Both the position numbers and the translations under genes were made by a program. From NCBI GenBank assembly GCA_025361385.1, contig JANYAJ010000482.1, positions 1-13,231 on the forward strand: a stretch of 13,231 nucleotides of DNA, written 5' to 3'. A model generated the notes under the pieces. The model was not told where the DNA came from and did no database searches. It saw nothing but the letters and a program-made list of their open reading frames with translations. Origin of the DNA: Nitrospira sp. Its GTDB lineage: Bacteria; Nitrospirota; Nitrospiria; Nitrospirales; Nitrospiraceae. Below are positions 1-6,445 of this stretch, piece by piece (the stretch's first letter is position 1; each line of letters begins with the position of its first letter).

Positions 1-795
1 GCCGCGCGGCATCACTCCGCCTGGTCCAGGCAGCGTGGGTACGAGCTGCCCCATTCTCGGCGGGAGAACAAGCTGGCCTGGAAGCTTGCCTGGTATCGGT
101 CCCAGCTCTGGAATCTCAATAATCGTCTTGCGCAACTGGTCCAGGTTTTGTCCTCTGAGCAGAAAGCCTACACCACCCTGGGACATGGGCTCAAGTTTAC
201 CGTCTGGTCGAACGAGCAACCGCGTACTGGGAGAAAGCAGGGAATGTGTAGCCACCGGCTGCCCCTTGATTTTCACCTGTGGCCCTTCGCGCAGGAACAA
301 CAGATAATGCTCACCCGGTTGATACTGCGGGTCATCGTGAATATTGACGGTGTTGGCGACGAATGGGAATATTTGTGCCGGAGGATCTATTCCATCTTTA
401 GGTTTGGGAGGCGCTCCTTTCATAGGGGGAGGAGCTTGAAACCCGGACGGCATGCCGAGTGTATGGAATAGCTGTATCTCCTGAGTTTGCGCTCCTTTCA
501 TCCTTCCCGTGGTTTTAAGAGTCACGACTTCTATCGCGATTCGATTCACTCCGCCTGGTTCGCCTGGCGCTTCGATGACGATATCGTCGGCCCGTTCCGC
601 TCTGGTCACCTGAGCTTCGACAATGTCTCTGGCGAGGCCTTTGGCTTCTGCGATGTCTCGAGGGTCATAGGCCCAAGCGGCTGTGATGGTCGGTGGCGCA
701 TAGAGATAGGTGTTGATTGCGATCTGGGCGAGGAATCCCACGCCTAGGACGCCAATCGCCGACAATAAGATTCGATTCAGTTGCTGGTTGTTCAT
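1..795 (-). CDS. Membrane-anchored exported protein of unknown function, 3' end cut by the window edge
   Basis: The frame is open for 265 codons from the ATG at 795 to the left edge without a stop, so the C-terminus is missing. A GGAGG at 806-810 lies 10 nt upstream and supports the start. The N-terminus (MNNQQLNR, then a hydrophobic run at about residues 9-27) reads as an uncleaved signal anchor or signal peptide; the rest is hydrophilic and probably extracytoplasmic. Residues 45-95 carry an AYDPRDIAEAKGLARDIVEA stretch and a PGEPGGVNRI motif. There is a Pro-rich linker near residues 115-140, and the sequence HDDPQYQPGEHYLLFL lies near residues 155-170. The visible C-terminal part is again rich in Pro and Gly. 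I recognise no enzyme family or catalytic motif. It lies 58 nt downstream of the metalloprotease gene on the same strand, so co-transcription is likely, but a role with the protease is only an inference. Confidence 0.85.
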   Translation of the reverse strand, partial: MNNQQLNRILLSAIGVLGVGFLAQIAINTYLYAPPTITAAWAYDPRDIAEAKGLARDIVEAQVTRAERADDIVIEAPGEPGGVNRIAIEVVTLKTTGRMKGAQTQEIQLFHTLGMPSGFQAPPPMKGAPPKPKDGIDPPAQIFPFVANTVNIHDDPQYQPGEHYLLFLREGPQVKIKGQPVATHSLLSPSTRLLVRPDGKLEPMSQGGVGFLLRGQNLDQLRKTIIEIPELGPIPGKLPGQLVLPPRMGQLVPTLPGPGGVMPRG

Positions 796-825
796 GGTCT
801 TCGTTCCTCCTTCTTCGACACACCT

Positions 826-852
826 TGAGGCACAACTAAGTCCAGGGCCTCA
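826..852 (-). other. Intercistronic inverted repeat after the metalloprotease stop codon
   Basis: TGAGGC at 826-831 and GCCTCA at 847-852 form a perfect 6-bp stem with a 15-nt loop. It begins one nucleotide after the metalloprotease stop on the minus strand. No T-run follows, so it is a weak candidate for an intrinsic terminator. It could equally be a processing or mRNA-stability hairpin between co-transcribed genes, or chance. Confidence 0.3.
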
Positions 853-853
853 G

Positions 854-1381
854 TCAGTATTTGGCGTTCACATCGGCCCAATTGTGGGGGGAGGTGAAAT
901 TACTACTCGGACTGTAGTAGCCCTTTGCCATACAGTCACCCGTGGCGCTGTGGTCCAGTCCGAACGTGTGACCCACTTCCTGGCAGAAGACGCCCTGTGC
1001 GCTCGCCGAAGAATAACCGTAGTAGGTGTTGTAGGTGGCATGGGCATGGGTGATCTTGCACCAGCACCAGAGGTGCCACCAGTCGAAATCAGAGTTCACG
1101 ATCGTAGCAAGTCCGGCCCAACCGGTGGCGCCGGCGTTGGCTCCATATACGCTCACGTCGGTGTGGGAACCAGCGAGGGGCAGGCTCAAATCGGTGTGAG
1201 AGTCCCAATCAGCAATGGCATTTCTTGCCTCGGTCTGATTGGTACCATACACCCACAAATTAATTCTGCTCTTGTCCCAATGCCAGCTTCCCCAGTTATG
1301 GGCCTGTAATGCCTGAATGTTGACCATGCCAAGACCCAGCACAATCACGGCTAACACAACCGTCTTCACAATTTGCTTCAT
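854..1381 (-). CDS. Secreted metzincin-like (matrixin-type) zinc metalloprotease with altered zinc motif
   Basis: This is a 175-residue protein. The start at 1381 is supported by GGAGG at 1389-1393, 7 nt upstream. A signal peptide (basic MKQIVK, a hydrophobic core, then ALQA) probably ends near Ala27, leaving a small exported protein of about 148 residues. The sequence QEVGHTFGLDH (residues 134-144) followed by CMAKGYY (Met151) matches the metzincin pattern HExxHxxGxxH plus Met-turn. Glu135 would be the general base and His138 and His144 zinc ligands. The first ligand position is Gln134 (codon CAG), not His. Four Cys (106, 108, 133 and 150) could form disulfides. The family hydrolyses peptide bonds outside the cytoplasm. 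With the Gln the enzyme may bind zinc differently, be weak, or be a non-catalytic relative. It is preceded by a putative lipoprotein gene and followed by a membrane-anchored protein gene on the same strand. Fold assignment is fairly sure; activity is not. Confidence 0.83.
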   Translation of the reverse strand: MKQIVKTVVLAVIVLGLGMVNIQALQAHNWGSWHWDKSRINLWVYGTNQTEARNAIADWDSHTDLSLPLAGSHTDVSVYGANAGATGWAGLATIVNSDFDWWHLWCWCKITHAHATYNTYYGYSSASAQGVFCQEVGHTFGLDHSATGDCMAKGYYSPSSNFTSPHNWADVNAKY

Positions 1382-1453
1382 GGCGTTCCCTCCTCGTTTG
1401 CGTCCCAGGCTCCTTGTGTGCCACGAGACTCAGATCCGGTGATACTGATCAAT

Positions 1454-1466
1454 CCGGCCATGCCGG
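1454..1466 (-). terminator. Possible weak terminator hairpin after the 1472-1963 gene
   Basis: CCGGC at 1454-1458 and GCCGG at 1462-1466 form a perfect 5-bp GC stem with a 3-nt loop. The hairpin begins 5 nt past the stop codon of the minus-strand gene ending at 1472. The sequence after it (ATTGATC) lacks a T-run, so termination, if any, would be leaky. The stem is short enough to be chance. Confidence 0.25.
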
Positions 1467-1471
1467 CGGCT

Positions 1472-1963
1472 TCACTTCCCCTCACCTCCCTCCGTTAATA
1501 GGCCCTCTTTTTCGCCCGCAATCTGAGGGCCAAGCGCGGCATTGAGCGTCTCTGTCACTTTTCGACTGACTCCCACATAGAGGACAAGCAGCTTTCCTTT
1601 CCTGAAAAAATGGGGCGGCTCGACCCACCCGATTCGGGTGTCACCGACGGTTGATCCGTCGGCGGAAATCTTTGCCGTCGCAGCCTTCAGCGCCGGTTCG
1701 TTCGCGTACTCAAATGTCTGGACGTCGTGGCCATCGATGCTGACGAACTGACCAGGGACTGACAGAAACGGCTGCGTGATCGGTCCCTTGGACTCGACTG
1801 CATGACCGAGCTTTTTCAACTCTGCGACGAATGCGGCGCGATCCGGCTGTGAGCTACTCCCGTCCGTATTCGAGTCTTGGGAGCCTAAACAGGCTGTCCC
1901 GCTGGCGACGACGAGCAACGCCAGGGCTCGCAACAGAGTCAGACTCCAGGTTATTCGAGACAT
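1472..1963 (-). CDS. Putative exported lipoprotein of unknown function
   Basis: This is a 163-residue protein starting at the ATG at 1963. The only Shine-Dalgarno-like element is a GGAG about 11 nt upstream, so initiation may be weak. The N-terminus has Arg, a hydrophobic core (TLLRALALLVVASGTAC) and Cys25. It resembles a lipoprotein signal, but Gly at position -3 is not the usual Leu/Val, so ordinary signal peptidase cleavage is an alternative. After a Ser/Asp/Gln-rich linker the mature part contains QPFLSVPGQFVSIDG, VQTFEYANEPAL, a GWVEPPHFFRKGKLLVLYVG segment and a closing NAALGPQIAG. This resembles small conserved hypothetical lipoproteins known from several phyla; I know no function for them. 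It is followed by the metalloprotease gene 90 nt downstream on the same strand. Confidence 0.8.
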   Translation of the reverse strand: MSRITWSLTLLRALALLVVASGTACLGSQDSNTDGSSSQPDRAAFVAELKKLGHAVESKGPITQPFLSVPGQFVSIDGHDVQTFEYANEPALKAATAKISADGSTVGDTRIGWVEPPHFFRKGKLLVLYVGVSRKVTETLNAALGPQIAGEKEGLLTEGGEGK

Positions 1964-2312
1964 GATATGCCGTGCTCCGGGTGCCCTGTACGGTCTCTGC
2001 AGATTTGTGCGCTGACTCTCCGTGCGCTAGTGAGTCGTTCAAGAGAGCAAAACGGTTCATCCCAGGACGTAGAATGGGCACGTTGAGAGAAGACGGATGG
2101 GTCAGTGAGAGAGGTGCGGAAGCACGGTTCACGCTTGCTGCACCGATAATCCGGGAACAAGCCGTTGTGAACCATAATTTTATTCCTCATTCCTCATCTG
2201 TGGAATTGAGAATATCAATCGGGGTATTTACTCCTATGCGGTTCCTTCAAAAAAGTCAACGTTCTCCGAAGCAAGCATATTACGGGCCCTTTAGAGTTGC
2301 TGGCCCTAGGAA
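1964..2312. other. Gene-free spacer of about 350 bp with one long imperfect palindrome
   Basis: This spacer separates two minus-strand genes. Open frames exist on both strands, but none has a ribosome binding site, an export signal or recognisable protein character. It must hold the promoter of the lipoprotein and metalloprotease genes, although I see no convincing -35/-10 pair. A palindrome at 2126-2173 is listed separately. A 5-bp GGGCC/GGCCC pair lies just after the 2313 stop codon on the minus strand and lacks a T-run. Confidence 0.6.
2126..2173. repeat. Imperfect palindrome, GGTTCAC/GTGAACC arms
   Basis: GGTTCAC (2126-2132) with adjoining GCTTG (2133-2137) is mirrored by CAAGC (2158-2162) and GTGAACC (2167-2173). 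This gives a 12-bp stem with a 4-nt bulge in one arm and a 20-nt loop. On the plus strand it is followed by an A/T-rich tract at about 2174-2183. It could be a terminator-like hairpin downstream of the 2313 gene, a regulator site, or a relic of a repeat. Confidence 0.5.
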
Positions 2313-4040
2313 CTAGGAAGGGCATTCCTGGTCGGGCTGGTCAAGATGAAAGATGCCGACGGCCTCGTCACGGTAACTGAGCTGAAGGAACCTATCGAAG
2401 CGTTGGATCTGCTCGCTGTGCCCGGCCAACCAGGATTGGTCGATCACCACCGTGTTCACGCGCAGGTTTTGGGCCATCATGCACAGGAGGACCTGGTTCG
2501 GAAAATCTCGAGCCATATCTAGCTGGAACCGAAGGTACCCAGGAGGGAAAAACCCGGAATATCCGTTCACTAACGTCTTTTTATGATCGATCTGCGCAAA
2601 GAGGCGCCAGGCCTCGATCTCGTACTGGGAAACGTGCTGGCCGGATGGAAATGGAATATGTGCCACGATGGTCGTGGCCGGTTTGGTTTTGAGCCACGCG
2701 GTCCATTCCGTGCGAGGCGTCGCGGGTATGTCGATCAACGGGACTGGGACTGCAAGGTTTTCCGTGAAGGCCAGGATTCCAACTGTCAGCGCCATGAGCT
2801 TTCCGATTGTTCCAGGACGCCATTCAGCAATCCTGGTGAGGGCGATGGCAGCCAGCAGGCAGAGCCCCAGCTGGGTGAGAATCGCGAACCGGAAGGGGCT
2901 CCGCAGTTGGTCAAAGCCCGGCACGACATTCCGCAGGGTCCAAAATGGATGCCAGCTTCCAATCTCGAGATGTAAGCCAAGGGCAAAGAAAAAAGAACTG
3001 ATGACCATCGCTCCCACGAGGATGGTCCAGCGGCGTTGCGCTCCCTGCCGCAGGCTTGAGGCAAACCCGAAGCCAGCCAGGATCAGGACCAATAGGCCGG
3101 GAAAGAGTCCCCCGCTATCCCGATCCGGCGATTCTCGTGGAGGAATGGACAGGAATGCAGTGGCCGGACGGGTGACGAAGTCAGATGGCTTTGCCGAGAG
3201 GGCCAAGACAAGCGCAAAGGGGCGCTCGAAATTCAGGTTGCGGTGCAGTGACAAAATCGGAACCATCAGCACGGCGAGGAGGGTGCAGGCACTCAACATA
3301 GCGACCATCACGTGGATGACCGCACGCCGCTCACGGCGCATAGTCCATAGAGTCAGCAGTGCGGCTATGCCGACGAAGGGGGCGCTCAACAGTGCCAGTT
3401 GCTGAGAGGTCAGACACTGGACGATATAGCCGGCCGACGCCCACCAAGCATGCCGGGCTTGTCGAGTAAGCGAGAAGCGCACCAAGCCGTCGAAGACCCA
3501 AAGCAGACCGAACAGCGGCAAGACCGGAAGCACTCCAAGCACCTTGGCCACAAAGGGCAACGCCACAACCAGCAGGCTGCCAAGGATGGCGGTAAAGGCT
3601 GGCTGGGACAGTGCACGAAGGAGACGAAAGGCAAACAGGCCGTTGAGGGTCAGGATCAAGAGTAACGCCCCGTTGTAAATCAACGCTGGCGGGAAATCGA
3701 GCCACCATAATGGCGAGACCAGAAGCCCTGCGAGAGTCTGTGGTTCGGAGTAGCTGAAGGTTCCCGGGTTCGGGTAGAAAATGGGGGCATTCCAATACGA
3801 GCTGAATCCGTGCCCAATCCGGTCTGCCGTCCACCAGAGTGTCCACAAGTTGAAGATGGGGACCGTGGCTTCCGGCTCAGTGCCGAGCGGGATCGCCGAT
3901 GACAGATGCCAGGCTAGAGGCCACGTTACAGCAATGGAACCCAGCAGACACACCATCGGAGCCACGAAGGACCACTTCAGTCCGGTTTGCACAGGGGATA
4001 GCGGCGTGGCATCGTCAAGGCTCGGTTTATAATTCGACAT
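2313..4040 (-). CDS. Polytopic membrane protein, GT-C-like glycosyltransferase candidate
   Basis: This is a 575-residue protein. I place the start at the ATG at 4040 (MSNYKPSLDD). The open frame continues upstream, but that part lies inside the preceding gene and has no membrane-protein character. The protein has about ten hydrophobic segments over residues 25-440, then a soluble C-terminal part of about 120 residues. After the first helix comes GTEPEATVPIFNLWTLWW, with Glu55-Pro-Glu57 in the position where GT-C enzymes carry an acidic pair in the first outer loop. Then follows an aromatic loop (YWNAPIFYPNPGTFSYSEPQ). GT-C enzymes use polyprenyl-phosphate sugars to glycosylate acceptors outside the membrane. 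That role is inferred from topology and the acidic pair, not from a firm family match. No good ribosome binding site is seen; the nearest GAGGG is 17 nt upstream. The gene follows the previous stop by 31 nt, so translational coupling is possible. Confidence 0.82.
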   Translation of the reverse strand: MSNYKPSLDDATPLSPVQTGLKWSFVAPMVCLLGSIAVTWPLAWHLSSAIPLGTEPEATVPIFNLWTLWWTADRIGHGFSSYWNAPIFYPNPGTFSYSEPQTLAGLLVSPLWWLDFPPALIYNGALLLILTLNGLFAFRLLRALSQPAFTAILGSLLVVALPFVAKVLGVLPVLPLFGLLWVFDGLVRFSLTRQARHAWWASAGYIVQCLTSQQLALLSAPFVGIAALLTLWTMRRERRAVIHVMVAMLSACTLLAVLMVPILSLHRNLNFERPFALVLALSAKPSDFVTRPATAFLSIPPRESPDRDSGGLFPGLLVLILAGFGFASSLRQGAQRRWTILVGAMVISSFFFALGLHLEIGSWHPFWTLRNVVPGFDQLRSPFRFAILTQLGLCLLAAIALTRIAEWRPGTIGKLMALTVGILAFTENLAVPVPLIDIPATPRTEWTAWLKTKPATTIVAHIPFPSGQHVSQYEIEAWRLFAQIDHKKTLVNGYSGFFPPGYLRFQLDMARDFPNQVLLCMMAQNLRVNTVVIDQSWLAGHSEQIQRFDRFLQLSYRDEAVGIFHLDQPDQECPS

Positions 4041-4044
4041 ACCA

Positions 4045-4065
4045 ATGAGAGGTCTTACCCTCTGC
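4045..4065 (-). other. Small hairpin between the 4072-5823 and 2313-4040 genes
   Basis: AGAGG and CCTCT flank six nucleotides in the 31-nt spacer, giving a 5-bp stem just upstream of the start at 4040. The stem would sequester the only GAGGG in the spacer. This may matter because the downstream gene has no properly placed ribosome binding site. It is short and could be chance. Confidence 0.2.
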
Positions 4066-4071
4066 TTCCGA

Positions 4072-5823
4072 CTATCGTGGTCGCGCCGATGCTTCCGCAA
4101 GCTCACGGACGCTGACGTTATAGTGTTCGATGGCCAGACGAGTGTCTTTGATGTAGGACTCGGCCAGAAACAGAATTGCCTCTTTCTGAAGATTATCGAC
4201 CAGCGGGGCGAACGGCCCGGCTTGTCGCCGTAGATCGTCCAGCAGCGCGTTGGCATCCTGTCCCGCACTGCGATGCATCGAGTCCTTTACTTTGTCCATA
4301 AAGACATCGAATGCTTTGTTCATTCCGAAGAGGACCCCTTGTTTCAGAGCCGGCCGACCGACCCATTCCCATCCCTTTTCGACGACCCACAGCACGGCAT
4401 CGCAAACTGCGGCACCGGCTTCGGGAATGAGTCCGCAGGCGGCGCCTGCCACCTCATCGACGGTGTTTTCCACGGTCCCGAGGGATTTGATGGCCGCTTC
4501 GACCATGAAGGCTCCGCCTGGTGGAACAGCCAATCCCGCGCCGAGATCGATCTCAGCCCGTTCGCTGTCGATAAACTTGTGGCCGCTAAAACGAATAATT
4601 TCTATTCCGATATCCAGGTAGGCCACCGCCGGCAATTGAAAGGTATTGTCGAGCGACGTCCGCACTGTTGCAAGCGCGGCAGGCACTCCTTGCCGGTTCT
4701 GAGCATCCAACGCCACCGCGAGCTGATGCACACGATCGGCGGATTGATGGACCGCCGGAGGATTCAGCAAATAGGCCGAGAGAACCCCAGTGGCGATATC
4801 CTTCACCTCGCCGGGACCCGGAAAGAGATCCTTTACGTCTATGAGACCACGTGAGGTGATTTCCTCAGCCGGCGAGATCTCCGCTTCTTCCAGACCACGA
4901 CCACGGATTATCCCTTGTGGCATCTGAAGACTCTGAGCGGTCATCGGTGCCATTTGCATCGCAGGAGGAGCCCCTGTGCTACCTGATGGCTGGCTCGGCG
5001 GAACAGGGGCTGACGACCAGGTCGAGGCCGATGCCGGCAAGGTGACTTTCGCCTGTCGCATGCTTGTGCCGATGGCGGCTTTGAGCCCTTTCCCAACCGC
5101 TTCGTCGACGAGCGGCTTGAGCCGTTGATTGTAGAGCGCATCCATCCTCGTCCGGATGGTCGTTTGGAGTTCTGCCGCGGAACGCTGAATATCAGGCATG
5201 CGGGGATTGATCTGCTGGAGGAGACAGCGGGCGCCTTCGTGCTTTTCCGCCATCCGTCTGAACTTCGCCAATCCATAGGCTGGGTCCGCCATGCGCAACG
5301 CCATTTGGGACGACGGTGCGCGAAGAGCCTGAAGTTCTTCAGCCATCAATCGATCGAAATCCGCGTCGATCAAGCGCCAGATGTCGTCCACAACCCATTT
5401 CACAAATTCTCCGGGATTTCCGTTGAGCCGCTGGATATATTGCGAGACATCCGTACGGCCGCTTGCGCGGGCCGATTCGAGGCATTGCATCAATGGCTCA
5501 ATCTGCAGCGAGCGGGCGGCTTGCAGGATCTGTTGTTCGCCTCGGAGCTTTGCGAAAAACGGGCTGTCTTGCAGTTCTTGCCTAGTCGCATCGGCCTGAT
5601 GCTGGGCCTCTTGGGCCTTCTTGTTGGCATCGTCGACTCGCCGGTTTGCGTCGTTCTTTGCCTCGTTGACGCGGTCGTTGACCTTGCCGTTGATGCAACC
5701 CTCCGGGTTGTCGCCGAAGTTGAAGTTGCAGCCCAGGATGTTGAAGGCGTAGAGCGTCGACGCGCTTGCGAACGCAACGGTGAAGGCACATAACCCCGCA
5801 TACATAATGTGTCGGGACCTCAT
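4072..5823 (-). CDS. Large exported protein with N-terminal coiled coil, family not recognised
   Basis: This is a 583-residue protein. An in-frame ATG exists at 5892, but AGGAGGT at 5832-5838, 8 nt from the ATG at 5823, fixes the start there. The N-terminus (MRSRHIMYAG, then a hydrophobic stretch) is a signal peptide ending near residue 26. Two Cys (32 and 43) lie in a short segment after it. Residues about 47-87 are rich in Lys, Asp, Ala, Asn and Gln without helix breakers (KVNDRVNEAKNDANRRVDDA), a likely coiled coil. Residues 90-260 look alpha-helical. Residues 263-300 are a Pro/Ser/Met-rich linker. The C-terminal part has a Gly/Ala-rich, partly hydrophobic segment at about 430-490 with Cys463 and Cys474, then an amphipathic helical end. 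No enzyme motif is visible. The 31-nt spacing to the downstream GT-C-like gene implies an operon, so an envelope scaffold or assembly role is possible but unproven. Confidence 0.87.
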   Translation of the reverse strand: MRSRHIMYAGLCAFTVAFASASTLYAFNILGCNFNFGDNPEGCINGKVNDRVNEAKNDANRRVDDANKKAQEAQHQADATRQELQDSPFFAKLRGEQQILQAARSLQIEPLMQCLESARASGRTDVSQYIQRLNGNPGEFVKWVVDDIWRLIDADFDRLMAEELQALRAPSSQMALRMADPAYGLAKFRRMAEKHEGARCLLQQINPRMPDIQRSAAELQTTIRTRMDALYNQRLKPLVDEAVGKGLKAAIGTSMRQAKVTLPASASTWSSAPVPPSQPSGSTGAPPAMQMAPMTAQSLQMPQGIIRGRGLEEAEISPAEEITSRGLIDVKDLFPGPGEVKDIATGVLSAYLLNPPAVHQSADRVHQLAVALDAQNRQGVPAALATVRTSLDNTFQLPAVAYLDIGIEIIRFSGHKFIDSERAEIDLGAGLAVPPGGAFMVEAAIKSLGTVENTVDEVAGAACGLIPEAGAAVCDAVLWVVEKGWEWVGRPALKQGVLFGMNKAFDVFMDKVKDSMHRSAGQDANALLDDLRRQAGPFAPLVDNLQKEAILFLAESYIKDTRLAIEHYNVSVRELAEASARPR

Positions 5824-5831
5824 CGATCGAT

Positions 5832-5838
5832 ACCTCCT
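5832..5838 (-). promoter_or_regulatory. Ribosome binding site that sets the start at 5823
   Basis: AGGAGGT on the minus strand lies 8 nt before the ATG at 5823. It argues against the in-frame ATG at 5892, which would put 23 charged residues in front of the signal peptide. Confidence 0.8.
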
Positions 5839-5912
5839 GGATAATGAGACAATCTTCGGTCGCTCCTTCGAGCCCATGTGTCGGAATACCAAGATGGATA
5901 GGCGCCCCTAAG

Positions 5913-5941
5913 ACAAGACGTTGTCCATTGGTCGGTCTTGT
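5913..5941. repeat. Inverted repeat ACAAGAC/GTCTTGT in the leader of the 4072-5823 gene
   Basis: Perfect 7-bp arms at 5913-5919 and 5935-5941 are separated by 15 nt, about 90 bp upstream of the start at 5823 and about 57 bp downstream of the small ORF ending at 5998. There is no T-run on either strand. It could be an operator or a transcript hairpin; nothing decides between them. Confidence 0.35.
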
Positions 5942-5969
5942 TACGCAGAAGGTTCATGCGCATTTGCGC

Positions 5970-6130
5970 GGAAGTGTAGAAGCCGCCTCCTGGCTTGTCA
6001 ACGCAGTGAATCGGTATGTTCTTGTGGACCTTGACGTGTTGCCATCACCCGCCGGCCTTCTTCTGGATCGGTCACTCGACAGAAATAGCCATTGCCCACC
6101 ACGTGCCACTCGCTGTGCAGAAGCATGAGA
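5970..6130. repeat. Copy A of a diverged dispersed repeat
   Basis: Starting at GGAAGTGTAGA (5970), this segment aligns in the same orientation with copy B starting at 9584. A hand count gives about 85 matches in 121 aligned positions without gaps; beyond that an 8-nt gap is needed. The match includes the 3' half of the small minus-strand ORF and about 30 nt beyond its stop. No terminal inverted repeats or target-site duplications were seen. Confidence 0.65.
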
Positions 6131-6183
6131 CGAAACGAGGCAACTGGTCGGATCGCATGCTTGTCAAAATAGAGCATCTGCAT
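5998..6183 (-). CDS. Possible small protein (61 aa) within a diverged repeat unit
   Basis: The frame runs from the ATG at 6183 (a second ATG is at 6177) to a TGA at 5998. The product is basic and soluble, with HAIRPVASFRLMLLHSEWHV in its first half and GYFCRVTDPEEGRRVMATRQ in its second. Only a weak GAGATGAT precedes the start. The main support is a diverged second copy at about 9584-9740. Part of its frame reads RYLCRVDDVEEVWRVMATLQ, so protein-level similarity is kept there, although the copy is broken by an 8-nt gap and in-frame stops. That pattern suggests a small coding gene that has multiplied in this genome. The nucleotide similarity also continues past the stop, so a non-coding repeat with a chance open frame is the alternative. 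I know no function for it. Confidence 0.45.
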   Translation of the reverse strand: MQMLYFDKHAIRPVASFRLMLLHSEWHVVGNGYFCRVTDPEEGRRVMATRQGPQEHTDSLR

Positions 6184-6363
6184 CGATCATCTCGCGCATG
6201 AAGGGGAAACAGTCACAGTCTCAGATTCCGATGGCTTGGTGCCGCGGGCCCTGCAATTGAGACGGGCTGTCTGACCTTTACGTCGAAGCGAGTAGCGGAT
6301 TAGTTCACGCGGATTGAACGAGTCGTTCTCGATGAGAAGACGTAGCGGAATCAATGATCATTA

Positions 6364-6400
6364 CGGACTCGTTGACTGGCGGTGCGGGCCCTCGAGTCCG
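6364..6400 (-). terminator. Candidate terminator hairpin downstream of the 6446-7012 gene
   Basis: CGGACTCG (6364-6371) and CGAGTCCG (6393-6400) form a perfect 8-bp stem with a 21-nt GC-rich loop, beginning 45 nt past the stop at 6446 on the minus strand. The sequence after it is TAATGATC, with no T-run, so it is not a classical intrinsic terminator. A 13-bp palindrome (GAACGA, one base, TCGTTC) follows at 6316-6328. Confidence 0.35.
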
Positions 6401-6445
6401 CATTCTTGCATGCCCGATCATAGAGAGGAGCACAGATTCGAGTGG

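Noticed and set aside
10..566. Short direct repeat CACTCCGCCTGGT at about 13-25 and 547-559
   Set aside because: Both copies are in the same gene and frame and encode the same Pro-Gly-Gly-Val piece. This is a repeated peptide motif or chance, not a mobile repeat.
710..1309. 199-codon open frame on the plus strand opposite the metalloprotease gene
   Set aside because: The minus strand here encodes a signal peptide, a metzincin motif and a Met-turn with a good ribosome binding site. The plus frame has no such features and overlaps it almost fully.
1972..2316. 114-codon plus-strand frame in the spacer
   Set aside because: No ribosome binding site, no recognisable protein character, and it spans the palindrome at 2126-2173.
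2668..3405. 245-codon plus-strand frame inside the polytopic membrane protein gene
   Set aside because: It is Arg/Ser/Pro-rich with no ribosome binding site or domain, and lies antisense to a clear membrane protein.
4041..4268. Upstream extension of the GT-C-like frame to the ATG at 4268
   Set aside because: The 76 extra codons lie inside the 3' end of the preceding gene in another frame, and are rich in Arg, Lys and Trp with no export or membrane character.
6184..6445. Possible tRNA or structured RNA in the spacer downstream of the 6446-7012 gene
   Set aside because: No cloverleaf, TTCGA-type T-loop or conserved RNA motif could be built; only simple hairpins are present.
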